Below are positions 34,036-45,932 of a stretch of 64,000 bases of DNA, piece after piece. This DNA is from Siphonodentalium dalli (lineage: Eukaryota; Mollusca; Scaphopoda; Gadilida; Siphonodentaliidae). The notes below the pieces were generated by a model. That model was not told the origin of the DNA and did not search any database. It worked only from the letters and a program-made list of their open reading frames with translations. The position numbers and the translations under genes are program-made. Positions within the stretch are counted from its first letter, which is position 1; each line of letters opens with the position of its first letter. The stretch spans positions 108,716,278 through 108,780,277 of the forward strand of contig CP136069.1 in NCBI GenBank assembly GCA_032622095.1, read 5' to 3'.

Positions 34036-34574
34036 TCTCATATATATTTTGAAGACCTCTGTCTGTCTGTCTGTCTGTCTGTCTGTCCTTAATACAAATC
34101 TACTATTCTCGACCGATCGGGACGAAACTTGGTACGTGTGTGTAGTTTGACCAGGCGGTGGTCGTTGTCGTATTGGCGAGCCCGTGCTACGCCCGTGCAG
34201 CGCATGCGCAGACGAGATCTCGGAAACGGGTGGAGCTATCGACTTGAAATTTGGTATGTGAATGTATCTTGCCCCGGATACGAATTTTATCGGGTCACCG
34301 AGCCCGTGCGACGTCAGCTTCGCGCATGCGCAGACGAGATCTCGGAAACGGATGGAGCTATCGACTTGAAATTTGCTATGTGAATGTATCTTGCCCCGGA
34401 TACGAAGTTTATCGGGTCGCCGAGCCCGTGCGACGCCAGCTTCGCGCATGCGCAGACCAGATATCGGAAACGGGTAGAGCTATCGACTTGAAATTTTGTT
34501 TTTGAAACGGGTGGAGCTATCGACTTGAAATTTTGTTTTTGAATAGCCCACACAACGTCGGGCTCATCGGCTAG
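34036..34574 (+). mobile_element. Helitron unit, family B
   Basis: TCTCATATATATTTTGAAGA start, TCTG microsatellite, three monomers plus a short duplication of AAACGGGTGGAGCTATCG. The terminal hairpin has changes (AGCCCA-CACAACGT-CGGGCT) that weaken one pair. CTAG at 34571-34574. Confidence 0.8.
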
Positions 34575-35274
34575 TCTAATATATATTTTGGGACTTCTGT
34601 ATGTTTGTCTGTCTGTTTGTCTGTTTATTAGCAATGGCCGGGAAAACTGCCCGACGGATTTCGACGAAAGTTGATGCATAGGGTACTTTTGTCCGGGAAG
34701 TGTCACGGAAGGGACAAATCGTGCCCCCGACATGACCTTGAATTTCAAAATGGTCAATTCAAGGTCAAATCGGGTAAAACCGACGGATTTCGACGAAATA
34801 TGATACCTAGGGGTACTTTTGTCCGGGGAGTGTTTTGGACGGGTCAAATCGTGACCACGACCTGACCTTGACCTTCAAAATGGTCAATTCAAGGTCAAAT
34901 TGGGTAAAACTGGCGGATTTCGACGAAATTTGATACCTAGGGATACTTTTGTCCGGGGAGTGTTTTGGACGGGTGAAATCGTTACCTTGACCTTCAAAAT
35001 GGTCAATTCAAGGTCAAATCTGATAAAATTGGCGGATTTCGACGAAATTTGATACCTAGGGATACTTTTGTCCGGGGAGTGTATTGGATGGGTCAAATCG
35101 TGACCCCGACCTGACCTTGACCTTCAAAATGGTCAATTCAAGGTCAAATCGGGTCAAATTTCGCATGCGCCCGTGTCCTTGCTCATATACGCTCATATAC
35201 GCTCATATAGTCATGTTTCTGACAAAGGCATGGCCCATGGGACGAATCCCGCCAGTGGTGGGCTAATCTGCTTG
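34575..35274 (+). mobile_element. Helitron-like unit with four tandem ~125-bp repeats and a mutated terminus
   Basis: It starts TCTAATATATATTTTGGGAC. The body is four tandem copies of a block containing GATTTCGACGAAA, ACTTTTGTCCGG, GTGTTTTGGACGGG and TGACCTTGACCTTC...TCAAGGTCAAAT (about 34651-35160). The hairpin is CCGCC-AGT-GGTGG and the end is CTTG instead of CTAG. Confidence 0.65.
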
Positions 35275-35801
35275 TTTACTATATATTTTGAGACACACGG
35301 AATATATAGATATATCCTTTATTGACTCGAAAACGGCTCGACCGATCGAGCCCAAACTTGTTATCTAAGGGTAAAAATCCACGGGAAGTGTCTGAGAACG
35401 TCCGAGCACTCATTCACCCTTCGCCATGCCACCGTCCTTGGAATCGATGGGTTACATACTTGCCGAACGTTTAGAGTTACTTCGCCTACACCACACAAGC
35501 CTGTTTTTGTGTTGTGTGATTCTTATGTCTGTGTCCAGACATGTCATTTCCAGCAGCAGAGGGGGGGGGGGCTAGCATAATTTGGTAATTTTTGAGCTTG
35601 TCCGTAATCATACCGTTATTGACGTCATCGCCGAGAGGCTTTATCTGTATGACGCCATAAGGGTGCTGCTTTAACGGGCGACGTCATTGACAATGTAGGA
35701 CGTGTGGGTAGTGCCTGTACGGGGTTACCTTAAAAAACTAAAATTAATGGATCGACCAAACCCATGGGACCAATCCCGCCAGTGGCGGGCTAATCTGCTA
35801 G
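35275..35801 (+). mobile_element. Helitron unit, divergent family A end
   Basis: It starts TTTACTATATATTTTGAGAC and has a body unlike A1-A3 (TGTGTGATTCTTATGTCTG, a G10 run near 35561). It ends CCCGCC-AGT-GGCGGG, CTAATCTG, CTAG at 35798-35801. Confidence 0.65.
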
Positions 35802-36369
35802 TCTCATATATATTTTGAAGACCTCTGTCTGTTTGTATGTTTGTCTGTATGTATGTTTGTCATTTATACAAATCTACGATTCTCGACCGATCGGGACCAA
35901 ACTTGGTACGTGTGTGTAGTTTGACCAGGCGGTGGACGTTGTCGTATTGGCGAGCCCGTGCGGCGCCCGCTTCGCGCATGCGCAGACGAGATCTCGGAAA
36001 CGGGTGGAGCTATCGACTTGAAATTTGGTATGTGAATGTATCTTGCCCCGGATACGAATTTTATCGGGTCGCCGAGCCCGTGCGACGCCAGGTTCGCGCG
36101 CATGCGCAGACGGGATCTCGGAAACGGGTGGAGCTATCGACTTGAAATTTGGTATGTGAATGTATCTTGCCCCGGATACGAATGTTCTCGGGTAGCCGAG
36201 CCCGTGCGACGCCAGCTTCGCGCATGCGCAGACCGGATCTCGGAAACGGGTAGAGCTATCGACTTGGAATTTGGTTTTTGAATAGCCCGGACAACGTCGG
36301 GCTGGATAGAGCTATCGACTTGAAATTTGGTTTTTGAATAGCCCGGACAACGTCGGGCTCATCGGCTAG
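35802..36369 (+). mobile_element. Helitron unit, family B (right partner of a recent duplication)
   Basis: The counterpart of 27618-28185 at an offset of 8184 bp. Near-identical, including the duplicated hairpin segment and the odd GCGCGCATGCGC monomer. Confidence 0.85.
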
Positions 36370-37679
36370 TACTATATATTTTGAGACTTCGTATATATGT
36401 ACTTCATAGAATCCAAAACGCGTGTACAGATTGAGCTCAAACTTCCTATGTAAGTGTCAAATCCCACCGACACGACCGTGGTCGCAGTTTAGAAAAGCTC
36501 AGAGCACCCGTTCTCCAATCTCAAATCACCGCAAAGGCACGGCGTGGGTTAATCAAGTGATTATTTAATGAGCGTTTGTTTTTGACGCATCTCTATAAAG
36601 AGCGTCTGTTTGCCATTCAACGTTATTTGCATCTGCAGAGAGATATACGGAACATACATTAAATTTAAAAAACATTTGTTTCTGACCAACCCTGCGAGCA
36701 CGGATGGCGCGCTTTGTTTTTACAGTATATAGTTATATACCGAAATCATCCCAGATAATCACGAATATAGCATCAGATTTCTCCCCAGATATACCGTTAT
36801 AAAGCTACTGGAATCTGCCAATCTACGGGAAATTCCAGGGAATGCCGATTGAGCTCAAACTTGCTACCCACGGGAAGTGTCATATATATGAGTGTGTCCT
36901 TTATAGACTCGAACCGATTGAGCTCAAACTTGCTAAATAAGAAAATAGCCCCCAAGCCGTAAATATCAACAACTACGATATTGCTACCTACGGGGAGCAA
37001 CGTTATTAGCATCTGCAGAATTATGCAGAGAGAAAGTGCTTTCCTATTTTTAGAACGCAACACATGTTTACGTCGCGTTGGTGATTGAGGATCACAACGG
37101 GGTTAATTGACTGTCCGCTCTTTGCGACGATGAGGTTCACGGCGGGGACTATTGACCAACACTCACAATTTCGTCTTTTGCATCAGATACCAACACCTCG
37201 ACCGATCGGGACGAAACTTGGTACGTGAGTGTAGTTTGACCAGGTGGTCGTCGCTGTCGTATTGCCGAGCCCGTGCGACGCCCGTGCAGCGCATGCGCAG
37301 ACGAGATATCGGAAACGGGTGGAGCTATCGACTTGAAATTTGGTATGTGAATGTATCTTGCGCCGGGTACAAATTGTATCGGGTCGCCGAGCCCGTGCGA
37401 CGCCCGTGCAGCGCATGCGCAGACGAGATCTCGGAAACGGGTGGAGCTATCGACTTGAAATTTGCTATGTGAATGTATCTTGCGCCGGGTACAAATTTTA
37501 TCGGGTCGCCGAGTCCGTGCAACGCCAGCTTCGCGCATGCGCAGACCAGATCTCGGAAACGGGTGGAGCTACCGGGTACAATTTTTTCTTATTGAAACGC
37601 GTGGAGCTAAAAATTAAAAAAAAATATTAAAAAAATGTCATGTTTCGGACAAGCCGCCGGTGGCGGGCTAACCTGCTAG
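36370..37679 (+). mobile_element. Helitron unit, subfamily A1 (right partner of a recent duplication)
   Basis: The counterpart of 28186-29495 at an offset of 8184 bp. It is followed by another A1 unit instead of the short stub, so the duplicated block ends here or was extended by an extra unit. Confidence 0.85.
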
Positions 37680-38884
37680 TACTATATATTTTGAGACTTC
37701 GTATATATGTACTTCATAGAATCCAAAACGCGTGTACAGATTGAGCTCAAACTTCCTATGTAAGTGTCAAATCCCACCGACACGACCGTGGTCGCAGTTT
37801 AGAAAAGCTCAGAGCACCCGTTCTCCAATCTCAAATCACCGCAAAGGCACGGCGTGGGTTAATCAAGTGATTATTTAATGAGCGTTTGTTTTTGACGCAT
37901 CTCTATAAAGAGCGTCTGTTTGCCATTCAACGTTATTTGCATCTGCAGAGAGATATACGGAACATACATTAAATTTAAAAAACATTTGTTTCTGACCAAC
38001 CCTGCGAGCACGGATGGCGCGCTTTGTTTTTACAGTATATAGGTATATACCGAAATCATCCCAGATAATCACGAATATAGCATCAGATTTCTCCCCAGAT
38101 ATACCGTTATAAAGCTACTGGAATCTGCCAATCTACGGGAAATTCCAGGGAATGCCGATTGAGCTCAAACGTGCTACCCACGGGAAGTGTCATATATATG
38201 AGTGTGTCCTTTATAGACTCGAACCGATTGAGCTCAAACTTGCTAAATAAGAAAATAGCCCCCAAGCCGTAAATATCAACAACTACGATATTGCTACCTA
38301 CGGGGAGCAACGTTATTAGCATCTGCAGAATTATGCAGAGAGAAAGTGCTTTCCTATTTTTAGAACGCAACACATGTTTACGTCGCGTTGGTGATTGAGG
38401 TTCACAACGGGGTTAATTGACTGTCCGCTCTTTGCGACGATGAGGTTCACGGCGGGGACTATTGACCAACACTCACAATTTCGTCTTTTGCATCAGATAC
38501 CAACACCTCGACCGATCGGGACGAAACTTGGTACGTGAGTGTAGTTTGACCAGGTGGTCGTCGCTGTCGAGCTTGCTGTCGCTGTCGCTTGCCGAGCCCG
38601 TGCGACGCCCGTGCAGCGCATGCTCAGACGAGATATCGGAAACGGGTGGAGCTATCGACTTGAAATTTGGTATGTGAATGTATCTTGCGCCGGGTACAAA
38701 TTTTATCGGGTCGCCGAGTCCGTGCAACGCCAGCTTCGCGCATGCGCAGACCAGATCTCGGAAACGGGTGGAGCTACCGGGTACAAATTTTTCTTATTGA
38801 AACGCGTGGAGCTAAAAATTAAAAAAAAATATTAAAAAAATGTCATGTTTCGGACAAGCCGCCGGTGGCGGGCTAACCTGCTAG
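37680..38884 (+). mobile_element. Helitron unit, subfamily A1
   Basis: Very similar to the two preceding A1 relatives but with one satellite monomer fewer and a GTCGAGCTTGCTGTCGCTGT insertion-type change near 38566. It is followed by the same stub plus minus-strand element as at 29496, so it is the third copy of that junction. Confidence 0.8.
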
Positions 38885-39836
38885 TCTACTATATAATTTG
38901 AGACTTCCGTGTATGTATATATATATATACTAGAAGGTGACCCGACTTCGTCGGGGTTTGACCTTGAATTGTCTATTTTGAAGGCCAAGGTCAAGTGGGG
39001 TCACGATTTGACCCGTCCAAAACACAGTGCCCGAACAAAAGTACCCGACAAAAGTACCCGTCGAAATCCATCCGGTTTTACCCGATTTGACCTTGAATTG
39101 ACCATTTTGAAGGTCAGGTGGGGGTCAAACACCAACACCCCAAAAATGGTGGAAATCGGCCCAGCGGATACCGGGAAATCGGCCCAGCGGATACCGAGAT
39201 ACCCTATGCATCAAATTTCGTCCGTAAAAATCCGCCAGTTTAAACCGATTTGATTTCCACTCAAGTATATAAACGCGCCTCATATACACGTACGCTCATT
39301 AATTATCAAGTTTCAACGTAAAGATAAATTACCATCGGTGCCCGAGATATCGCCAAGACGTCTGAAACAGTCAAATGCATCGGCCGGTTATTATGTTAAC
39401 GTGATCTAATGTTATGACCTCTAACGAAGTCATAGAAGTTACGCATTGTTTTTATCCTGATGGAAGATAGTACCACTTCTTCTTGATAATTGGTTTAAAC
39501 ATATTTATTACCAATAAGTATATAACAATACAGATTGGCATTGGGATTGGAGGACAAGTGCGATCCACTTATACATAACCCCCTCTCCCAATTGCCGTTA
39601 TAACACTGATACATAATAATTTGGGTTGTCAACACAATAGGTATAACATATTTACAAGTGTATACATACAGTATATCATTGTATATTATTTGAAAAATAG
39701 TTTGTATAGTCTCACCACCCCGCCAATTCTAAATAATTTCAATAATGATTTCAAGTAGCTGTTTTAAATGTGATACATGTACCTCATGGTGCATTGTTAA
39801 CATTTTTACAATTTGCATTCAAATGATGCGAGCGTC

Positions 39837-40250
39837 TTAATAGAACATTGTCGGATTTTCCTCTTGAGTGGTATCTCGTAAGTAATTTTGCACAGCTTTA
39901 AAGATATGTTCATTTTCTAATTGTTTTAAGTTCGGGTCCCCAAATATTAGTGTTTTAACTGAATGTATATTAAAGCGCAGAAGATTATTACGAAGTGTAA
40001 TTCTTTCTTCAAAGTGTAGGTGGCATTCAAAAAAATAGTGGAAAGCATTTTCTACAGAATGTCCACATCTACATGTAGCAGAAATTGCTATATAATTTTG
40101 AAGTTTATCAGCTTGTAGATTACTACATTCACACCTCAGTTTACAATGAAGGATGTTCAATAGCCGTTTACCATATGAAAAATATGTTGGTGGTTTTAAT
40201 GGCTTAGTTACTAGTGCTTTCTTGAACCTATCGAGTGGAATGTTTCTTTC
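39837..40250 (-). pseudogene. LINE ORF, part 3: C-terminal domain
   Basis: After the second frameshift the protein continues (IPLDRFKKALV, then CRCGHSVENAFHYFFECH). The CXCG...H...C pattern is the C-terminal putative zinc-binding region common downstream of RT in CR1/Jockey-group LINEs. It ends with a stop at 39837. Both breaks are single-base and one lies in a homopolymer, so sequencing error is possible. Confidence 0.8.
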
Positions 40251-41340
40251 TTTTTTTCATCCAATTTGTTCCAATCCATAACGCATGTGGGGAAGAAAGT
40301 TTTATCTGTTCTTTTGCTATTTGAAATGGGACGATTTAAATTTGATGCATTTCTCAGTTCGTAATCACATTTATCCTTAACCTTTGACGGAAGAAGCTGA
40401 GTTAAGTAGGCGGGGGCTTTTCCGTTTGCAATATTGTAAAATATACTCATTCGTTTAACATACCGCCTACTTTCCAGCTTCTCCCATCCGAGTTCAAAGA
40501 GCAACCTATCATGGGGGACCGATTTTGTACAACCTGTAACTATACGTGCAGCTTCGATTTGTATATCATCTAGTCTTTTTAATAGATAGTCAGGTGCCCC
40601 AAACCATACACAACTAGCATACTCCATTAATGGACGGACGTGAGATAAATATAATATTTCGAGAGTCTGACGGTTAAGAAGATATTTTAGTTTTCTCATT
40701 TGGGAAAGTCTTGCATAGGCTTTAGTACATATATTTTCGATATAAATATTCCATGATAAATCTTCTGAGATGTCAATACCCAGGTGTGTGTGACTGAGCG
40801 TATAATCAAGGGTAGCTCCATTGAAAACTATATATGGTTTTATAATATTTTCTATACTTGTAAACAGCAGTACTTTAGTTTTGGCACTATTAAATTTGAC
40901 TATCCACTTTTCAGCCCATTCATTGATTTTCCGCATGTCATTATTTATCGTCGATTCTAAAGTTTGTAGATCAGAGTTTGCATTCATGAGACATGTATCA
41001 TCGGCAAGTAGTCTAGCTCGGGATTCTAAATTGTCCGAAATGTCATTTATATATATGAGAAACATAAGAGGCCCGATTACGGATCCTTGGGGGACTCCTG
41101 CTGTTATAGGTGCGTATTTGGAAAAACTGGAGTTAATTCGTACGCGTTGTTTGCGATTTTCAAGGTAGTTCACAGACCATTTAAGAATATCTCCTTTAAT
41201 ACCATATTTATCGAGCTTATGTATAAGACCACGATGCCACACTTTGTCGAAGGCTTTGGAAATATCACAGAATATTGCACATGTCGTATCACCTTTATCA
41301 AGCGCTTCTACTATATTATGAAAAATTTCTATCAGTTGTA
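40251..41340 (-). pseudogene. LINE ORF, part 2: reverse transcriptase core
   Basis: Continues part 1 after a frameshift near 41335-41345. It reads DISKAFDKVWH (RT motif 3), AGVPQGSVIGP (motif 4) and LLADDTCL (catalytic motif 5, with Leu replacing the usual Tyr/Phe before ADD). The thumb and connection regions follow. It loses frame at a T7 (A7 on the coding strand) run near 40250. The first in-frame Met is at 41242, but the frame is open upstream of it. Confidence 0.85.
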
Positions 41341-43194
41341 GTTCCGTTCCATAAAACCAGACTGGTGCGAATATAGGAGATCTCTGGATTGCAAATGTTT
41401 AAACATTTTATTGTGAACGATTCTTTCGAGAACTTTTCCAACACAACTGAGAAGTGAAATGGGTCTGTAATTATTTGGATCTTGTGATTTTCCTTTTTTG
41501 AACAATGGTATGACATCAGCACGTTTCCATGTGTCCGGAAAACAACAGCTCTTCAGCGATTTATTAAATATTATTTTGAGTGGTTTGCATACTGAGCTGT
41601 GGTTTTCCTTTAACATTTTGTTACTGATACCATCCGGACCATTGGCTTTATTTGTAGATAAAGATTTGAGAATAGTTGAAATTTCATCTTCGGATGTTTC
41701 TATCGAGCTTATATTTGATGCTGTTCTATTTGCGAAATTGGGAATGTCAGATTCCGAACTGTCTATGGTGCTATTCATTATAAACATTTTGTTCAACAGT
41801 TCAGCCTTTTCTTCATCAGAATCATAAAATGAGTTGTTAAACTCTAAAGTTGGGATTTTACTCTTATTAGAAAAATTGTTAAGCAGCTGTTTCACGACAT
41901 GCCAGAATTGCTTTGGACCTGTGTTGAGTTTCAAATTTTCATCCAAATTTAACAAATATTTCTCTTTTGCAAATTTTTTCATGTTGTTTATCTTATTTCG
42001 AATTTGTTTATACTTGTCCCAGTGCATTTGTGTATTTGATTTTAAAGCTTTCTTTCTTAAGCGATCTCTTTTTCTTATATTTAATCTAATAGAGCTATCA
42101 AACCATGGTTTATCATTTGTCCGAATTGTAATTGTTTGAAATGGTATATACTTTTTTGCAATATTAAGGAACATGTCTGTGAAAATGGTTACCATTGTAT
42201 TTACATTTATGTTTGTGCCTCTTTCAGATAAAACATCTGTCCAATTTATTGCATGGATCTCTGCATTCATATTTAAGTAATCACCTTTGGTATAATTCCA
42301 TACCTGACGAATGCATGTCTCTGATTTACGATTGGGTGTAAGTAGTTCTATAGTGGTCGCATAATGGTCTGAATGGCCCAGATCAATAGTGGATGCGTTA
42401 ACGAATGATAGAGTATCACTTAACAAAATTGGGTCGATCAAGGTCGAGGAGCTTCCAGTCACACGAGTTGGGTTGGTGATAGCGTTCGTTAGAGTCCATC
42501 TACTTTTTATATCGTGCAATGGTCCTGATTGTTTCAAAAGGTCACAATTTAAGTCACCGACAATAATCAGGGAGGGATTTATCGAAAGAGCACTTTCAAC
42601 AGAGGATTCTAGGTCTTTCCAATATGATTCTATACATTCCTTCTCTGATCGATAAGTCACACATAGCAGAATTTTTTGTTTCGAACCAATTTCGAACCAG
42701 AGTATTTCATCATCGAAGTCGAGTTGAGGAATATGTTTAAATACGAGACCGTCAGCAAAGTAAATTGCTAGACCACCTCCTCGTTCGTTTCTATCCAATC
42801 TAATTGGCCCCTGATAATTAGGAAGCAGTATTTTTTCGCTTGGAAAACCAACATTTAAATGGGTTTCTGTAAAACAAACAATATCATATTCATCAATATG
42901 CTCAATTAGTTTGGACAATTTGTGTCTTAGACTTCGGACATTATAATGGAAAATTGACAATGTCTCCTTCTCACGCGGACCTGGATTTTTATGCACGTCA
43001 TTGCTCAAAATAATCAAAAGCATACTTATTAGAACTGTACGAACAAGTAATTTTTGCATGTGTCCGAATTTAGGCAATTTAATGTTTGAAGTATTACCAC
43101 GCCGAGTTTTAGAAAATTTATCCACATTGCACCTACTGGTACGTAAGTTGAAAAGCCCTATCGCCTGCCTATATTGCACTAGATTTGATGTCAT
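41332..43194 (-). pseudogene. LINE ORF, part 1: 2A-like leader, APE endonuclease, start of RT
   Basis: 620 codons. A hydrophobic stretch (about residues 50-64) precedes SNDVHKNPGP (64-73), a 2A-like ribosome-skipping motif known from APE-type LINEs, with His where active 2A usually has Glu. The APE-type endonuclease covers about 79-285: YNVRSL (84-89), ETHL (110-113), GDLNCD (213-218), SDH (275-277). These enzymes nick target DNA to prime reverse transcription. The RT begins with STNKANGPDG and PLFKKG/NYRPISLL motifs near 515-595. The frame ends at MERNYN, where homology continues in another frame. Start chosen at the first ATG upstream of the hydrophobic segment. Confidence 0.85.
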
Positions 43195-43780
43195 GGCGGA
43201 TTAAATTGGAAATAACTCACGTTGCTGTTTACAGGCAGGCAATGGGGTATTGTGTACGAGACCATATTCGTGACAGCGTTCCCTACAAGTGTGTTCGTTA
43301 GAAGAGTGTGATGAGTGGTGAGACAAACAATCATAAATTCGAAATACAAACAAAAAACAAGATACATGTATGTATAAATAAACATATATAAGTACATATT
43401 TTGCGTGATCATGAAAATGACACGCTTGTTCCCGGGTTGATTAATCACTATAAATTATGAAGCAAGCCGATTATAAAGAATTCAGTATGTTAGAATTTAT
43501 TTTGTGTTCGTTAGTCTTAGTGCCAATCGTGGTGGAATATATTGTATTATTACCTTTAGTCCCTCTACAATTTAACTGGCATTTCAATTTCGATGAGAAT
43601 GTCAAGTCGCATTGTTTTAATTTCACATTATTTTTAAATACATAATGTTTTTGAACTGGTCACAAAATGTACCCGTTTGGGACATTTGTACAGGCATACT
43701 AATTTGTGTTGTTTTTTTTTGGAGCAAATAGAGTTACCTCCTTCATCTCGGCAAATAGGGTTTCCACCTTGATCTATTCA
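43195..43780 (-). other. LINE 5' leader
   Basis: 586 bp between the LINE boundary fixed by the target duplication and the first ATG. No ORF1 is present, so this is a single-ORF LINE, as in several 2A-bearing CR1/L2-like families. The leader should hold the internal promoter; no motif is recognised. Confidence 0.6.
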
Positions 43781-44147
43781 TTCTTGATAATTGAGGCAGA
43801 TAGCTATTAAAAACGGATACATACGCATTATATATCGTTGGAAAGAGGAAACACGAAAGATTCTCACAGTGTCATTATTATGACTGGCATTGTATTATTC
43901 GCGCTGTTTCGAATCGATTTGTAAGCACCGAACTCAAATGAAAGTCCCGTAACACAGCGTAAAAACAGATTTGACCTCGGCACGTGAAAAGTTGACCCCG
44001 GATCTGAAAATTAATATGCCTATGTTACTCCCAGGCAGAAAATACCCCCACATACCAAGTTTCATCGAAATCGGCTCGGCCGTTTTCGAGTCCATCGATT
44101 ACAGACACACACACACACACACACACAGATCTTCCAAAATATATAAT

Positions 44148-44149
<2 letters not shown>

Positions 44150-44197
<48 letters not shown>
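44150..44197. repeat. (TA)n microsatellite at a Helitron insertion point
   Basis: About 23 TA dinucleotides directly after the 5' terminus of the minus-strand Helitron. The left side of that insertion (38912-38929) is also TA-rich, so the tract was the A|T target. Confidence 0.9.
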
Positions 44198-44207
<10 letters not shown>

Positions 44208-44773
44208 ATATATGTGGGTACTTCATAGAATCGAAAACGCGTGTAGGAACGGGCATTCCCACGGCAATGTCGGCTTATAAGACATATTTACTACACATGA
44301 CAGCCGCGATGGACAATTGGTCTCTATATATGTACCAAAATTACGCCGCGTTGGTGACTGGGAAATTCCAGGGAATGCCGATTGAGCTCAAACTTGCTAC
44401 CTACGGGAAGTGTCATATTCCAGGGAATGCCGATTGAGCTCAAACTTGCTACCTACGGGAAGTGTCATATATATGTGTGTGTCCTTTATAGACTCGAACC
44501 GATTGAGCTCAAACTTGCTAAATACGGGAAGTGTCATGGACGGGTTCATTGAAAAAAAAAATCGGATAAAATTGAAAAACAAAATTAAAAAGGCACAATT
44601 AACTCATTGAAAAACCCAAAAAAATCGATTTAAAAAGGCACAATTAACTCATTGAAAAACAAAAATATTAACTCATTGAAAAACAAAAAATTAAATTAAT
44701 TAAAAAAATTATTTAAAACTTAAAAATTGTCATGTTTCTGACTATTGCCGCCAGTGGCGGGCTAACCTGCTAG

Positions 44774-45932
44774 TCTATACTATATATTTTGAAAACTCCG
44801 TATATATATATGTATATATGTGTGTACTTCATAGAATCCAAAACGCGTGTACAGATTGAGATCAAATTTCGTATGTAAGTGTAAAATCCCACCGACACCG
44901 CCGTAGATGTGTTTTCGAGAAGCTCTGAGCACCCTTTATCCACTCCCAGTCATCGAAATCAGCTCAAACGGCACGGCCGGGGTTAATAACGTCATTATAT
45001 ATATATATGAAGTCAGAGTCTCCAAAGTTATACCGGAACAAACACGTGTTTACGTCGTCTTGGGGGTCCACGATGGGAGTCTGACTTCAATGCAATGTTA
45101 TCGCTCGAAACACGTGTTTACTTCGTGTTGAGGTTCACGATGGGAGTCTGACAATTGTTATCGCTCGAAATAGTACATTAGGACGGGAACGGCTGGACAG
45201 ATTGAGCTCAAACTTCCTATCTAAAGGTAAAATACCACGTACGATGTCGTCCACGCGTTTTCCAGAAGCTCCGAGCACCCGTACTCCACTCCCAGTCATA
45301 AAAATCAGCTCAAACGGCACGGCCGGAGTTAATAACGTCATTATATATATATATACGAAGTCAACGTTATTAGCATCTGCATTGAGTGCATTTCCTAGAA
45401 CGCAACACGTGTTTTACGTCGTCTTGAGGTTCACGATGGGAGTCATTTCAATGCAATGTTATCGCTCGAAACACGTGTTTACTTCGTGTTGAGGTTCACG
45501 ATGGGAGTCTGACATTTCAATGCAATGTTATCGCTCGAAATATTATGCAGAAAGGCAGATCTCGGAAACGGGTGGAGCTATCGACCTGAAATTTGCTATG
45601 TGAATGTATCTTGCACCGGGTACAAATTGTATCGGGTCGCCTAGTCCATGCGACGCCCGTGCAGCGCATGCGCAGACGAGATCTCGGAAACGGGTGGAGC
45701 TATCGACTTGAAATTTGCTATGTGAATGTATCTTGCGCCGGGTACAAATTTTATCGGGTCGCCGAGTCCGTGCGACGCCAGCTTCGCGCATGCGCAGACC
45801 AGATCTCGGAAACGGGTGGAGCTACCGGGTACAAATTTTTCTTATTGAAACGCGTGGAGCTAAAAATTAAAAACAAATATTAAAAAAATGTCATGTTTCG
45901 GACAAGCCGCCGGTGGCGGGCTAACCTGCTAG
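44774..45932 (+). mobile_element. Helitron unit, A1 end with duplicated 5' half
   Basis: It starts TCTATACTATATATTTTGAA. The block GGCACGGCCGG(G/A)GTTAATAACG plus a TA tract occurs twice (about 44970 and 45320), showing an internal ~350-bp duplication. ATTTCAATGCAATG repeats near 45088, 45447 and 45514. Satellite monomers at about 45555 and 45675. CTAG at 45929-45932. Confidence 0.75.

Larger units (their letters stand above)
39493..43780 (-). mobile_element. CR1/L2-like LINE, near full length, with 13-bp target duplication
   Basis: TTCTTGATAATTG flanks the insertion directly (39480-39492 and 43781-43793). The same sequence is uninterrupted in the plus-strand family C relatives (ATTATCAAGAAG near 5812). 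On the minus strand it has a ~590 bp 5' leader, one long reading frame (2A-like motif, endonuclease, RT, C-terminal CX1C...H...C region) broken by two frameshifts, and a short 3' trailer ending AATAAATATGTTTAAAC. No poly(A), as in many CR1/L2 elements. Confidence 0.9.
38930..44150 (-). mobile_element. Helitron unit, family C, minus strand, complete, interrupted by a LINE
   Basis: The 3' end (reversed CTAG and ACCCG...CGGGT-type hairpin) is at 38930. The 5' end TCTATTATATATTTTGGAAG is at 44150-44131, followed inward by a CA/TG microsatellite. Both ends are intact and sit between A and T of an AT tract. The LINE 39493-43780 is nested inside. Confidence 0.8.
38885..44773 (+). mobile_element. Helitron unit (A3-like end) split by a minus-strand Helitron
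   Basis: The left part 38885-38929 is the TCTACTATATAATTTGAGAC stub. The right part 44151-44773 resumes in an AT microsatellite, then TACTTCATAGAATCGAAAAC, GAGCTCAAACTTGCTACCTA blocks and an A/T-rich A3-type tail. The hairpin and CTAG are at 44746-44773. The interruption lies within the (TA)n tract. Confidence 0.75.

Noticed and set aside
43971-44228. Plus-strand frame across the Helitron 5' end and TA microsatellite
   Set aside because: Translated CA and TA microsatellites only.
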